Shown here: positions 37,755-46,246 of the stretch, in pieces
Layout: each line of letters starts with the position of its first letter
Numbering within the stretch: the stretch's first letter is position 1
From: an uncultured Propionivibrio sp.
GTDB taxonomy: Bacteria > Pseudomonadota > Gammaproteobacteria > Burkholderiales > Rhodocyclaceae
Direction of reading: 5' to 3'
DNA length: 64,000 nucleotides
Assembly: GCF_963666255.1 (NCBI RefSeq)
Contig: NZ_OY762656.1
Coordinates: forward strand, 496,001 to 560,000
Translations under genes and position numbers: made by a program
Notes under the pieces: generated by a model
Database searches by the model: none
Told to the model about the DNA's origin: nothing
What the model saw: only the letters and a program-made list of their open reading frames with translations

Positions 37755-39254
37755 ATGACAAGAGAATTGATCCTGGCGTTGGACCAGGGCACCACCAGTT
37801 CGCGCGCCATCCTCTTCGACCGCGACGGACGAGCGGTGGCGAGTGCCCAGCGCGAATTCGCCCAGCATTATCCCCGACCCGGCTGGGTCGAACACGACGC
37901 CAACGACATCTGGACGAGCCAGTACGAGGTTGCGCGCGCGGCAATCGCCGGGGCAGGGGTCAATGCCCGCAGCATCGCTGCCATCGGCATCGCCAACCAG
38001 CGCGAGACGACGGTCGTCTGGGACCGGATCACCGGCGAGCCGATCTGCAAGGCCATCGTCTGGCAATGCCGGCGTACCGCCGCCGACTGCGACGCGCTGA
38101 AGGCGCGCGGACTCGACACGCTGATCCGGGAACGGACCGGCCTTTTGCTCGACGCCTATTTTTCCGGCACCAAGCTCGCCTGGATTCTTAACCACGTTCC
38201 GCATGCCCGCGCCCGCGCAGAACGGGGCGAACTCGCTTTCGGCACCGTCGACACCTGGCTGATCTGGAAACTGAGCGGCGGCCGCGTCCATGCCACCGAC
38301 GTTTCCAACGCTTCCCGCACCCTGCTCTTCAATATCCACACGCTCGACTGGGACGAGCGCATCCTCGCCGAACTCGACATCCCGCGCGCGCTGCTGCCCG
38401 AGGTCCGGCCCTCAAGCCATTACTACGGCGACAGCCTTCCGGCACTCTTCGATGGCGCGGCCATCCCGATTGCCGGCGATGCCGGCGATCAGCAGGCGGC
38501 GCTGTTCGGACAAGGGTGCTTCGTCGCCGGCACGGCCAAGAACACCTACGGCACCGGCGCCTTCATGCTGATGAACACCGGCCGGACGCCGATCGACTCG
38601 AAGCACGGACTGCTCACCACGGTCGCCTGGGGCATCGACGGCACCGTCGACTACGCGCTTGAAGGCAGCGTCTTCATTGCTGGCGCGGCCATCCAGTGGT
38701 TGCGCGACGAACTCGGCCTGATCGGTAGCGCCGCCGAAAGCGAAGTCCTGGCGAAAAGCGTCGCCGACACGCAGGGCGTCTATGTCGTGCCCGCCTTCGT
38801 CGGTCTCGGCGCCCCCTACTGGGACATGAATGCCCGCGGCACAATCGTCGGCCTGACGCGCGGCAGCGGACGCGCCCACATCGTCCGCGCCACGCTCGAA
38901 GCCATCGCCTTCCAGACCCGCGACGTCCTGCAGGCGATGCAGGCCGACGCCGGCATCGCATTGCGCGAACTGCGCGTCGATGGCGGTGCCGCCGCCAACG
39001 ATTTTCTCATGCAGTTCCAGGCCGACCTTCTCGGCGTCCCGGTCCTGCGCCCGGCGCAAACCGAAAGTACGGCGCTCGGCGCCGCCACCCTCGCCGGCCT
39101 CGCCGTCGGGCTCTGGAAAAATCGCGAGGACATCGCCGGACGCCACCAGGCCATGCGGACCTTCGCCCCGGCGCTGGCGCCGGGACAATCCGAACGGCAT
39201 TACGCCGGATGGCGCCGCGCGGTCGACCGGGCTCGCGCCTGGGTCAGCGACTGA
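37755..39254 (+). CDS. glpK: Glycerol kinase
   Basis: Phosphorylates glycerol to glycerol-3-phosphate. It has 499 residues, the family's normal length. N-terminal phosphate loop [12 protein letters not shown], substrate block [29 protein letters not shown] and the adenosine motif [20 protein letters not shown] are all present. The ATG at 37755 was chosen because [16 protein letters not shown] is the family N-terminus. It is followed by glpR; no glpF or glpD is visible. Confidence 0.97.
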   Translation: MTRELILALDQGTTSSRAILFDRDGRAVASAQREFAQHYPRPGWVEHDANDIWTSQYEVARAAIAGAGVNARSIAAIGIANQRETTVVWDRITGEPICKAIVWQCRRTAADCDALKARGLDTLIRERTGLLLDAYFSGTKLAWILNHVPHARARAERGELAFGTVDTWLIWKLSGGRVHATDVSNASRTLLFNIHTLDWDERILAELDIPRALLPEVRPSSHYYGDSLPALFDGAAIPIAGDAGDQQAALFGQGCFVAGTAKNTYGTGAFMLMNTGRTPIDSKHGLLTTVAWGIDGTVDYALEGSVFIAGAAIQWLRDELGLIGSAAESEVLAKSVADTQGVYVVPAFVGLGAPYWDMNARGTIVGLTRGSGRAHIVRATLEAIAFQTRDVLQAMQADAGIALRELRVDGGAAANDFLMQFQADLLGVPVLRPAQTESTALGAATLAGLAVGLWKNREDIAGRHQAMRTFAPALAPGQSERHYAGWRRAVDRARAWVSD

Positions 39255-39336
39255 AACCTTTCACAATTGCCACAAGCCGGTAGAATGAGATGACAATAAA
39301 ATCCCGTTCGCGGCCTTCTCACCCCAGGACATAACC

Positions 39337-40134
39337 ATGACGCGACAGAGTACCGAATCGAAGCTGGGCACACGCCACCGCCAGATTCTCGATCTCGCCA
39401 AGCAGCAAGGCTTCCTCTCCACCGAGGCACTTGCCCGTCATTTCGACGTCACCACCCAGACGATCCGGCGCGACATCAACTATCTCTGCGACGAAGGCCT
39501 GCTGCGCCGCTTCCACGGCGGTGCCGGCCCGGCATCGAGCGTCGAGAACGTCGATTATTCGGCGCGGCAGATCCTCAATCACGAAGCCAAGATCCGGATC
39601 GCTCAAGCCGTCGTCGGGGAGATACCCGACAACGCCTCGCTCTTCATCAATATCGGCACGACCACCGAAGAAGTCGCCAAGGCACTCGCCGGCCACCGCA
39701 ACCTGCGCATCATCACCAACAACCTCAACGTCGCCAGCCTGCTCTGCGGCAACGAAAACTTCGAAGTGATCGTCGCCGGCGGCGTCGTCCGCAGCGACCG
39801 CGGCGTCATCGGCGAATCGACGATCGACTTCATCCGCCAGTTCAAGGTCGATTTCGGCATCATCGGCATTTCCGGCATCGATGCCGACGGCACGCTGCTC
39901 GATTTTGACTACCGGGAAGTCCGCGTCGCGCAGGCGATCATCGAGAACTCGCGCCAGATCTTCCTCGTCACGGACCGCACCAAGTTCAGCATCACGCCGA
40001 TGGTCAAGCTGGGCACACTGGCCGATGTCGATGTGCTGTTCACCGACGCAGCGCCGCCGGCCGACATCCAGGCGGTCCTCGCCGAAACGCAGACCCGCCT
40101 CGTCATCGCCAAGGACGCGCCGCGCCTCGACTAA
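39337..40134 (+). CDS. glpR: Glycerol-3-phosphate regulon repressor (DeoR family)
   Basis: 265-residue DeoR-type repressor. The N-terminal helix-turn-helix is FLSTEALARHFDVTTQTIRRDINYL at about residues 26-50. The C-terminal sugar-phosphate-sensing domain contains ASLFINIGTTTEEVAKAL and VVAGGVVR-type blocks. Glycerol-3-phosphate as inducer is inferred from the glpK neighbour and close similarity to GlpR. Confidence 0.92.
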   Translation: MTRQSTESKLGTRHRQILDLAKQQGFLSTEALARHFDVTTQTIRRDINYLCDEGLLRRFHGGAGPASSVENVDYSARQILNHEAKIRIAQAVVGEIPDNASLFINIGTTTEEVAKALAGHRNLRIITNNLNVASLLCGNENFEVIVAGGVVRSDRGVIGESTIDFIRQFKVDFGIIGISGIDADGTLLDFDYREVRVAQAIIENSRQIFLVTDRTKFSITPMVKLGTLADVDVLFTDAAPPADIQAVLAETQTRLVIAKDAPRLD

Positions 40135-40185
40135 GAGCCTATTTCGGCAGGGATCGCGGCCCGCGATCCCTGCCGAAATAGGCTC
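40135..40185. terminator. Very long perfect palindrome after glpR
   Basis: Two 25-base arms (starting GAGCCTATTTCGGCAGGGAT) with one central base, beginning right at the glpR stop. It can act as a terminator for glpR and, from the other side, for the ATC-hydrolase-family gene. A second small hairpin (CTCCGC/GCGGAG) follows near 40203-40220. Confidence 0.65.
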
Positions 40186-40240
40186 CAAATTTCCCCGCCG
40201 GTCTCCGCCCGGAAGCGGAGGTCCGACGGGCTCGCCGCGC

Positions 40241-40753
40241 TCAGGCCTTCTTGCGGGTGAAGGCGACTTCGCAGACCTTGTTGCCCTGGGCAATCGTCTT
40301 GCCCAGATGGAATTCGAAGTTCTCGAAACGGCTGCCGATACCGCGGTCGCCCGACATGGCGATGTCGCAGAGCTTGCTCAGCATTTCGCCCTCGATGCCG
40401 GCCTGCGTCCATGCCGTGACCAGCGGGCAATAACCGAATTCCACCGTAAGCTCGTTCTCGTCGAGCTTCTTGATGTCCATCTCGAAAATCTTGATGACAT
40501 CTTCATTAAGGAAGGTCTTGCCGAACTCGACCATGCTATCGGCGGACTCCAGCACTTCCTTGATGCCGTCGCCATGCATGCAGCCGGTCTTGAAGATCGC
40601 CGAGTGGCCGATTTCTTCCCAGTCCATGCCGCGGTCCTTGATCTCCTTGAGAATCAGCCCCATCCAGAGCGCGCGGTGCGTGAACGCCTTTCTCAGTTTG
40701 TTGGTGACCGGATCGTCGGTGTTCTTCGGCTGGTTGTTATGGCAAATACACAT
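40241..40753 (-). CDS. L-2-amino-thiazoline-4-carboxylate (ATC) hydrolase family protein
   Basis: 170 residues with segments typical of the ATC-hydrolase family: HRALWMGLILKEIKDRG, KTGCMHGDGIKE and VEFGYCPLVTAWTQAG, carrying the conserved cysteines, and a C-terminal FHLGKTIAQGNKVCEVAF. The family name comes from an enzyme converting D,L-ATC to cysteine; many members have other or unknown roles. An additional CxC near the N-terminus (MCICHNNQ) is unusual. It stands alone, with its promoter in the long gap upstream. Confidence 0.75.
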   Translation of the reverse strand: MCICHNNQPKNTDDPVTNKLRKAFTHRALWMGLILKEIKDRGMDWEEIGHSAIFKTGCMHGDGIKEVLESADSMVEFGKTFLNEDVIKIFEMDIKKLDENELTVEFGYCPLVTAWTQAGIEGEMLSKLCDIAMSGDRGIGSRFENFEFHLGKTIAQGNKVCEVAFTRKKA

Positions 40754-41120
40754 GAAAATCTCCTTGCTCGCTCATTCATAAAAGTTGCGGATGGGGTGGG
40801 ATGCCAGCGGCCGCCCAACGGGACGGGCGCCGCAACGCGCCCGCCTTTCCGACGACAAGCCACGCCGGAATGACGTAGCGGCATTAGCACATAGTGTGCC
40901 ACGAACGGGACAGAAGCGCTCGTCGCAGGGCAACCGACGGCGACCGTCGTGATGACGAACACCCGCCAAACGCAGTTGCCCTGCGCCCGGCCTGAGCCCG
41001 CGCCGGATACTCCCTGCCGACAACGCCTCCCGACCGGCAGCAGCGCACCCGAATGGGGCGCAGCCTCGGTGCAGCCATACTGGCGCCAGCGATCGTTTCG
41101 CACGGCGACATTTCGCGAAT

Positions 41121-41149
41121 TGAGAATGTTTCCGAAGAAGCTGAGAAAC
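41121..41149 (+). promoter_or_regulatory. Candidate enhancer motifs upstream of the ABC operon
   Basis: TGAGAAT at 41121 and TGAGAAAC at 41142, 21 bp (two helical turns) apart, about 225-250 bp upstream of the sigma-54 promoter. The same TGAGAAA word occurs four times upstream of dhaK. Confidence 0.45.
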
Positions 41150-41371
41150 GAAGATCATCGGTTTTCCCGATGGCGACAACAGCGCAGACCCGAAATGTAC
41201 AGGCCCCCTCCGTGCATAAGCACCGAAGATACCAGCGTAATTTTCGGATCGCATTGCACCAGCATGATCCAACGCCCCCTATGACAGCCGATCACCGGTA
41301 GAATCGTCACCAACACGGATGAGTATGATCACGGCCACGCCACCCGCGTCGACAACCCCGGACGGGAAAAT

Positions 41372-41387
41372 TGGCCCGGAATTTGCT
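41372..41387 (+). promoter_or_regulatory. Sigma-54 promoter of the ABC transporter operon
   Basis: TGGCCCGGAATTTGCT matches TGGCACGN4TTGCW at 11 of 12 fixed positions, with GG-N10-GC spacing intact. Transcription should start near 41398. No alternative sigma-70 promoter was noticed closer to the gene. Confidence 0.75.
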
Positions 41388-41629
41388 CAATCCACGGTGT
41401 CTGTCTGTCAGCCAGCGCCAAGCAGGCCCGATGCGAAGGGTCTGTGAAGCGTACGCAGTTGGTGCATACGCCGAAAATTCGCGGTGCATGCCCGGTTGCT
41501 GGCCGGCAGCTCGCCGGACGAATGCCTCCCAGCGGGGAAGCTTTCCCGGCGCTTCGAGTTGGAACGTCTCGCCCGAAGTGAGTCATCCGCAACCTGTTGT
41601 CACCGATCTTTCACCTGGAGAATTTGATC

Positions 41630-42757
41630 ATGATGAAACTCAAGCATTGCAAGACGCTGCTCGCCTCGGTCTGCCTGACCCTGGCCGCAGCGGGCGCCAG
41701 CGCGCAGAACAAGACGATCGCCATCGGCTACCAGGCTCCGCTCAGCGGTGAGAACGCCCAGTACGGCATGTTGTTCCGCAACTCGGCGACGCTGGCGCTC
41801 GATGAATTCAACAAGTCGGGCAAGCTCCCTGGCGTCACCGTCCAGATCAAGTTCGAAGACAGCAAGAGCGACGCCAAGGAAGGCGTCAATATCGCGCGCA
41901 AGTTCTCCGATGACCCCAGCATCCTGGCGGTAATCGGCGACTTCAACTCGACCGTGTCGATGGCCGCCGGCCAGGTCTATGCACAGACCAAGGTGGCGCA
42001 GCTCTCGCAGACCGCCTCGCATCCGGACTTCGTCAAGATCAGCGAATACCAGTTCCGCAACATCAACACGCAAGCCTACGAAGGCCCGTTGATCGCCAAC
42101 TGGGCGCACGCCAACGGCGTCAAGAAGGTCGCCGTCGTCGCCATCCAGAACGACTGGGGCCAGTCGGCCGCCAACAACTTTATCGCCGGCTTCAAGGCCG
42201 CTGGCGGCACGGTCACCGACGTCGAGTACTTCAACCCCGGCACGCGCGACTTCCGCTCGATCCTCACCAAGATCGGCCGCAGCCAGCCCGAAGCCATCTT
42301 CCTCGGCGCTTTCTACGAGGACGGCTCGGCCTTCCTGCAGCAGAAAGTCCAGATGGGCCTGAAACAGAGCATCTATGCGACTTCGTCACTGTATGAAAAG
42401 AAGATGATCGAACTCGCCGGCCCGGCCGCCAACGGCCTCTTCCTCACCACGACCTTCATGGCGGAAAGCACCGAGCCGCATGTTGCCTCCTACGTCAAGG
42501 CCTACGAAGCACGCTACGGCGCCAAACCACAGCAGTTCGCGGCCCAGGCGTTCGATGCCACCAACATCATGCTGAACGCCATCGTCGCCGCCGGCGGCGC
42601 CAACGCGACGCGTGCCAAGGTGCGCGATGCGCTTGCTGCGACCAAGAACTTCCCGGGCGTCACCGGCACCACCAGCTTCGACCCGGCCACGCGCGAACCG
42701 ATCAAGCTCCTGGCCAAGCTCCAGGTCGTGGACGGCAAGTTCGTCGCGGTCAAGTAG
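41630..42757 (+). CDS. ABC transporter substrate-binding protein (LivK-like)
   Basis: Periplasmic binding protein of the branched-chain amino acid type (class I fold). It has 375 residues: signal peptide (LLASVCLTLAAAGASAQ), then TIAIGYQAPLSGENAQYGM, GDFNSTVSMAAGQVYAQ and TKIGRSQPEAIFLGAFYEDG. ATG 41630 (or 41633) follows GGAG at 9 bases. The ligand is not certain: relatives bind leucine, amides, urea, aromatic acids and others. Confidence 0.9.
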   Translation: MMKLKHCKTLLASVCLTLAAAGASAQNKTIAIGYQAPLSGENAQYGMLFRNSATLALDEFNKSGKLPGVTVQIKFEDSKSDAKEGVNIARKFSDDPSILAVIGDFNSTVSMAAGQVYAQTKVAQLSQTASHPDFVKISEYQFRNINTQAYEGPLIANWAHANGVKKVAVVAIQNDWGQSAANNFIAGFKAAGGTVTDVEYFNPGTRDFRSILTKIGRSQPEAIFLGAFYEDGSAFLQQKVQMGLKQSIYATSSLYEKKMIELAGPAANGLFLTTTFMAESTEPHVASYVKAYEARYGAKPQQFAAQAFDATNIMLNAIVAAGGANATRAKVRDALAATKNFPGVTGTTSFDPATREPIKLLAKLQVVDGKFVAVK

Positions 42758-42815
42758 CCTTTTCACCTCGTTCGCAAGAAAACCGGCTGGCCGCAAGGCC
42801 AGCCAGGAGTGATAC

Positions 42816-43730
42816 ATGTTTGACATTTTTTTCGTGCAGCAACTCGTCAATGGTCTCTCGATCGGGTTGATCTACGCACTCGTCGCGATCGGCTTCACGC
42901 TGATCTTCGGCGTCCTCAACGTCGTGAACTTCGCCCACGGCGAGATCTACATGATCGGTTCCTTCGCCGGCCTGATGGCCATCACGACCTTCGCCCCGCC
43001 GCTCTTCGTCGTCATCCTGATTGCATTGGCGGCCGGCGCGCTCGCCGGTTTCGGCCTCGAGCGTCTGGCGTTCCGTCCCTTCCGCCGCTTCCGCGACGAG
43101 GCCTCGCTCAAGTCGAAGGCGATCCGGGAAGCGACGCTGCTCTCCTCGTTGGCGGTATCGATCATCGTGCGTGAAATCGCCGAGAAGATCTTCGGCTCGA
43201 ACATGCAGTCGATCCCGCAGGACTACCTGCTGCTCAAACCGATCCAGATCGGCTCGCTGAATTTCGCCGACGGCCAGTTCCTCATCTTCGGGCTATCGAT
43301 CGTCATGCTCGGCGGCCTGCAGTGGCTGCTAAAGCGGACCCGTATCGGCCTGTCGATCCGTGCCGTCGCCAACAACCCGATGGGCGCCGCCTACGTCGGC
43401 ATCAATACCGAGCGGACGATCATCGCCACCTTCGTCATCGGCTCGACGCTCGGCGCCATCGCCGGTCTCATCGTCGGCCTCTACCAGGGCGCGATCTTCC
43501 CGGCGATGGGCTTCGTACCCGGCGTCAAGGCCTTCGTCGCCATGGTCATGGGCGGCCTGTCTTCGATCGGCGGCGCCGTCGTCTGCGCGCTGATCCTCGG
43601 CATGGCCGAAGCCGTCACCACCAGCTTCTTCGCCCAGGGCTGGGGCGATCTCGTCGCCTACCTCTTCCTCGTCATCACCTTGATATTTTTCCCGACCGGC
43701 CTGTTCGGCGGCGGCAGGGAGCGTGTCTGA
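42816..43730 (+). CDS. ABC transporter permease (LivH-like)
   Basis: Inner-membrane permease, 304 residues with about eight helices. Family motifs are QQLVNGLSIGLIYALVAIGF at the start, NFAHGEIYMIG, and LSIRAVANNPMGAAYVGIN with the LivH-type EAA-like loop. It lies 58 bp after the binding-protein gene with RBS AGGAG. It forms the transporter with the LivM-like gene. Confidence 0.92.
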   Translation: MFDIFFVQQLVNGLSIGLIYALVAIGFTLIFGVLNVVNFAHGEIYMIGSFAGLMAITTFAPPLFVVILIALAAGALAGFGLERLAFRPFRRFRDEASLKSKAIREATLLSSLAVSIIVREIAEKIFGSNMQSIPQDYLLLKPIQIGSLNFADGQFLIFGLSIVMLGGLQWLLKRTRIGLSIRAVANNPMGAAYVGINTERTIIATFVIGSTLGAIAGLIVGLYQGAIFPAMGFVPGVKAFVAMVMGGLSSIGGAVVCALILGMAEAVTTSFFAQGWGDLVAYLFLVITLIFFPTGLFGGGRERV

Positions 43731-43732
43731 TC

Positions 43733-44722
43733 ATGCGCAGAGTCATTTCGGTTTCCCTTCTTCTCGCCGCGGTACTCATCGTCGTACCGGGGATCCTGAC
43801 CCTGGTCGGCGGCGGCTACTGGTTCCGCGTCATGACGACGATCGGCGTCTTCTCGATCCTGACGATGAGCGCCAACCTGATCACCGGCACCACTGGCCTC
43901 ATGTCGCTCGGCCACGCTGGCTTCTACGGCATCGGCGCCTATGCCACGGCGCTCCTGTCGACCAAGTTCGGCTGGCCCTTTTACCTGACGCTGCCGGTTT
44001 CCGGCGCCATCACCGCCGCGTTCGGCATCCTGCTGGCGCTGCCGACGATGCGCTTGATCGGCATCTACTTCGCCGTCGCCACGCTCGGTCTCGGCGAGAT
44101 CATCCACGTCACGCTGCTCAACTGGGTCGATTTCACGCGCGGTCCGATGGGCATCTCGGCCATCCCGGGCGTCACGATTCCCGGAATCTTCAGCGCCTCG
44201 GACACCACCCACTACTATGCCGTCACCGTTACAGCGCTGATCGCCGCCTTCGTGCTCGGCCGACTCACGCATTCGTACTATGGCAACGCGCTACGCGCGG
44301 TACGCGAGGACGACCAGTGCGCCGCCTCGATGGGACTCAACGTCGTCGGGCTCAAGATCCAGTCCTTCGCCTTCGCCTGCTTCTTCGCCGGCGTCGCTGG
44401 CGGCCTGTGGGCGCACACGACAGGCTACATCTCGCCGGGCGATTTCCGCTTCTCCGAGTCGATCCTGATTCTCGCCATGATGGTCGTCGGTGGACTCGGC
44501 AGCCTGCCCGGTGCGGTACTCGGTGCTGTCATCCTGCTCGGCCTGCCCGAATTCCTGCGCCCGATCGGCGACTATCGCATGATCGTCGTCGGCGCCGTGA
44601 TGTTCTTCTCCATACTCTTCCTGCCGCGCGGACTGCTCGGCGAGACGCCCGTGCTGACGGTCGTCCGCCGCCAGTTCGGGCTGGCCTGGGATGCCAAATC
44701 GAATCTGGGATGGCGCCAATGA
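43733..44722 (+). CDS. ABC transporter permease (LivM-like)
   Basis: Second permease, 329 residues from ATG 43733, 2 bp after the LivH-like stop; the longer in-frame reading upstream lies inside the previous gene. Motifs are NLITGTTGLMSLGHAGFYGIGAY, VATLGLGEIIHVTLLNW and ALRAVREDDQCAASMGLNV. It overlaps the next gene by ATGA. Confidence 0.92.
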   Translation: MRRVISVSLLLAAVLIVVPGILTLVGGGYWFRVMTTIGVFSILTMSANLITGTTGLMSLGHAGFYGIGAYATALLSTKFGWPFYLTLPVSGAITAAFGILLALPTMRLIGIYFAVATLGLGEIIHVTLLNWVDFTRGPMGISAIPGVTIPGIFSASDTTHYYAVTVTALIAAFVLGRLTHSYYGNALRAVREDDQCAASMGLNVVGLKIQSFAFACFFAGVAGGLWAHTTGYISPGDFRFSESILILAMMVVGGLGSLPGAVLGAVILLGLPEFLRPIGDYRMIVVGAVMFFSILFLPRGLLGETPVLTVVRRQFGLAWDAKSNLGWRQ

Positions 44723-45486
44723 CTCCGCTACTCGAAATCAAGAACGTCAGCCGCTTCTTCGGCGGCCTGCACGCCGTCGAGGACTTTTCCGGACAGGTTC
44801 AGCGCGGCGAACGCGTCGGCCTGATCGGCCCGAACGGCGCCGGCAAGACGACGCTGTTCAACCTGATCACCTGCTTCACGCCGCTCTCGGCCGGATCGGT
44901 CTTCTTCGACGACAAGGACATCTCCTCGCTCAAGGCCTACCAGGTCGCCCGCCTCGGCATCGCCCGGACGTTCCAGAATCTGCGCGTCATGCCGAACCTG
45001 AGCGTCTTCGACAACGTCTCGATCGGCGCGCTTGGCGCCCTCGGCCACTCGCCCTTCTCGGCCCTGATGCATCGCCGCAACTATGCAAAGGACATCAGCC
45101 GGCGCACCTGGGACGCGCTCGAACAGGCCGGCCTGCAGGGACAAGCCTCGGAACTCGCGGCCAACCTCTCCTACGGCAAGCGCAAGTACCTGGAAATCGC
45201 CCGGGCGCTGGCGCTGTCGCCGCGCCTGCTGATTCTCGACGAACCCGCCGCCGGCCTCAACGACACCGAAACCGCCCAGCTCGGCGAATTCGTCATGAAG
45301 CTCTCGAAGGAAGGCCTCAGCATCCTGCTCGTCGAACACGACATGAACTTCGTCATGACCCTGTGCGAACGCATCATGGTGATGGCATCGGGACGCAAGA
45401 TCGCCGACGGCACGCCGCAGGAAATTTCGAACGATCCCGTGGTTCTCGAAGCCTATCTGGGCAGCGAAGAGGAAGAAGCCGCATGA
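44719..45486 (+). CDS. ABC transporter ATPase (LivG-like)
   Basis: 255-residue ATPase with Walker A GPNGAGKT at 37-44, a LivG-like insertion (RTFQNLRVMPNLSVFDNV) and Walker B ending LLILDEPAAGLN. It overlaps both neighbours by 4 bp, so all transporter subunits are translated from one mRNA. Confidence 0.93.
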   Translation: MTPLLEIKNVSRFFGGLHAVEDFSGQVQRGERVGLIGPNGAGKTTLFNLITCFTPLSAGSVFFDDKDISSLKAYQVARLGIARTFQNLRVMPNLSVFDNVSIGALGALGHSPFSALMHRRNYAKDISRRTWDALEQAGLQGQASELAANLSYGKRKYLEIARALALSPRLLILDEPAAGLNDTETAQLGEFVMKLSKEGLSILLVEHDMNFVMTLCERIMVMASGRKIADGTPQEISNDPVVLEAYLGSEEEEAA

Positions 45487-46208
45487 GTACCGCCAATCTC
45501 CTGGACATCAAGGCCCTGCATGTGCGCATGGGCGAACAGAGCATTCTCAACGGACTCTCGCTGCACGTCCCGACCGGCGGCATCGTCACCGTGCTCGGCA
45601 GCAACGGCGTCGGCAAGACGACGCTGATGCGGGCGATCTCGGGCGTCTATCACAGCACCTCGGGCAGCATCGAATTCGACGGCACCAACATTACCAACTG
45701 GCCATCGCACCGCATCGTCGCCGCCGGCCTCGCCCAGGCGCCCGAAGGCCGGCAGATCTTTTCGTCGATGACGATCGCCGAGAACCTGCGCATCGGCGGC
45801 GTCGGCCTCTCGCCCCAGCAACTCGCCGAAGAGGAAGAGAAACAGCTCCAGCGCTTCGCCATCCTGCGCAGCCGCTATCGCCAGAAAGCCGGCACGCTCT
45901 CGGGCGGCGAACAGCAGATGCTGTGCATTGCCCGCGCGCTGATGTGCCGGCCGAAGCTGCTGCTCATGGACGAGCCCTCGCTCGGTCTAGCGCCGAAAGT
46001 CGTGCGCCAGATCTTCGACCTGATCACCCAGATTCGCGAAGAAGGCCATTCGGTCCTGCTCGTCGAGCAGAACGCGCGGGCAGCATTGCGCGTCGCCGAC
46101 TATGCCTATGTGATGGACGGCGGACGCATCGTCATCGAGGGCAGCAGCGCCGAGCTTGCCGATGACGCGCGCGTACGCGCCGCCTATCTGGGCGGCCACA
46201 CCGGCTGA
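45483..46208 (+). CDS. ABC transporter ATPase (LivF-like)
   Basis: 241-residue ATPase. Walker A GSNGVGKT is at 39-46, signature LSGGEQQMLCIARAL, Walker B LLLMDEPSLGLAP, and the typical LivF end VLLVEQNARAALRVADYAYVM. It is last gene of the operon and convergent with the sigma-54 activator gene. Confidence 0.93.
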   Translation: MSTANLLDIKALHVRMGEQSILNGLSLHVPTGGIVTVLGSNGVGKTTLMRAISGVYHSTSGSIEFDGTNITNWPSHRIVAAGLAQAPEGRQIFSSMTIAENLRIGGVGLSPQQLAEEEEKQLQRFAILRSRYRQKAGTLSGGEQQMLCIARALMCRPKLLLMDEPSLGLAPKVVRQIFDLITQIREEGHSVLLVEQNARAALRVADYAYVMDGGRIVIEGSSAELADDARVRAAYLGGHTG

Positions 46209-46217
46209 TTCAAGAGG

Positions 46218-46246
46218 GGCGTGGCACGCCAAGGCGTTGCCACGCC
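46218..46246. terminator. Hairpin between convergent livF-like and activator genes
   Basis: Nine-base perfect arms GGCGTGGCA / TGCCACGCC separated by 11 bases, in the 38-bp gap between the two convergent stops. There is no T-tract, so termination in either direction would be weak or factor-dependent. Confidence 0.5.

Larger units (their letters stand above)
40754..41629. other. Long non-coding interval holding regulatory sites
   Basis: No convincing gene: the open frames here have poor composition and no ribosome sites. Seen inside: a nested inverted repeat, CGCAGGGCAAC (40924-40934) with its complement at 40975-40985 and CGACGG/CCGTCG within it; TGAGAA-type motifs at 41121 and 41142; and a sigma-54 promoter at 41372-41387. 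The transcribed leader of the ABC operon would be about 230 nt. Confidence 0.6.

Noticed and set aside
40693-41272. Minus-strand open frames in the gap before the ABC operon
   Set aside because: No ribosome site, no recognisable product, shadow-like Arg/Ala composition; the area carries regulatory sites instead.
41388-41629. Riboswitch in the leader of the ABC operon
   Set aside because: The leader is long, but I could not match it to any known riboswitch core.
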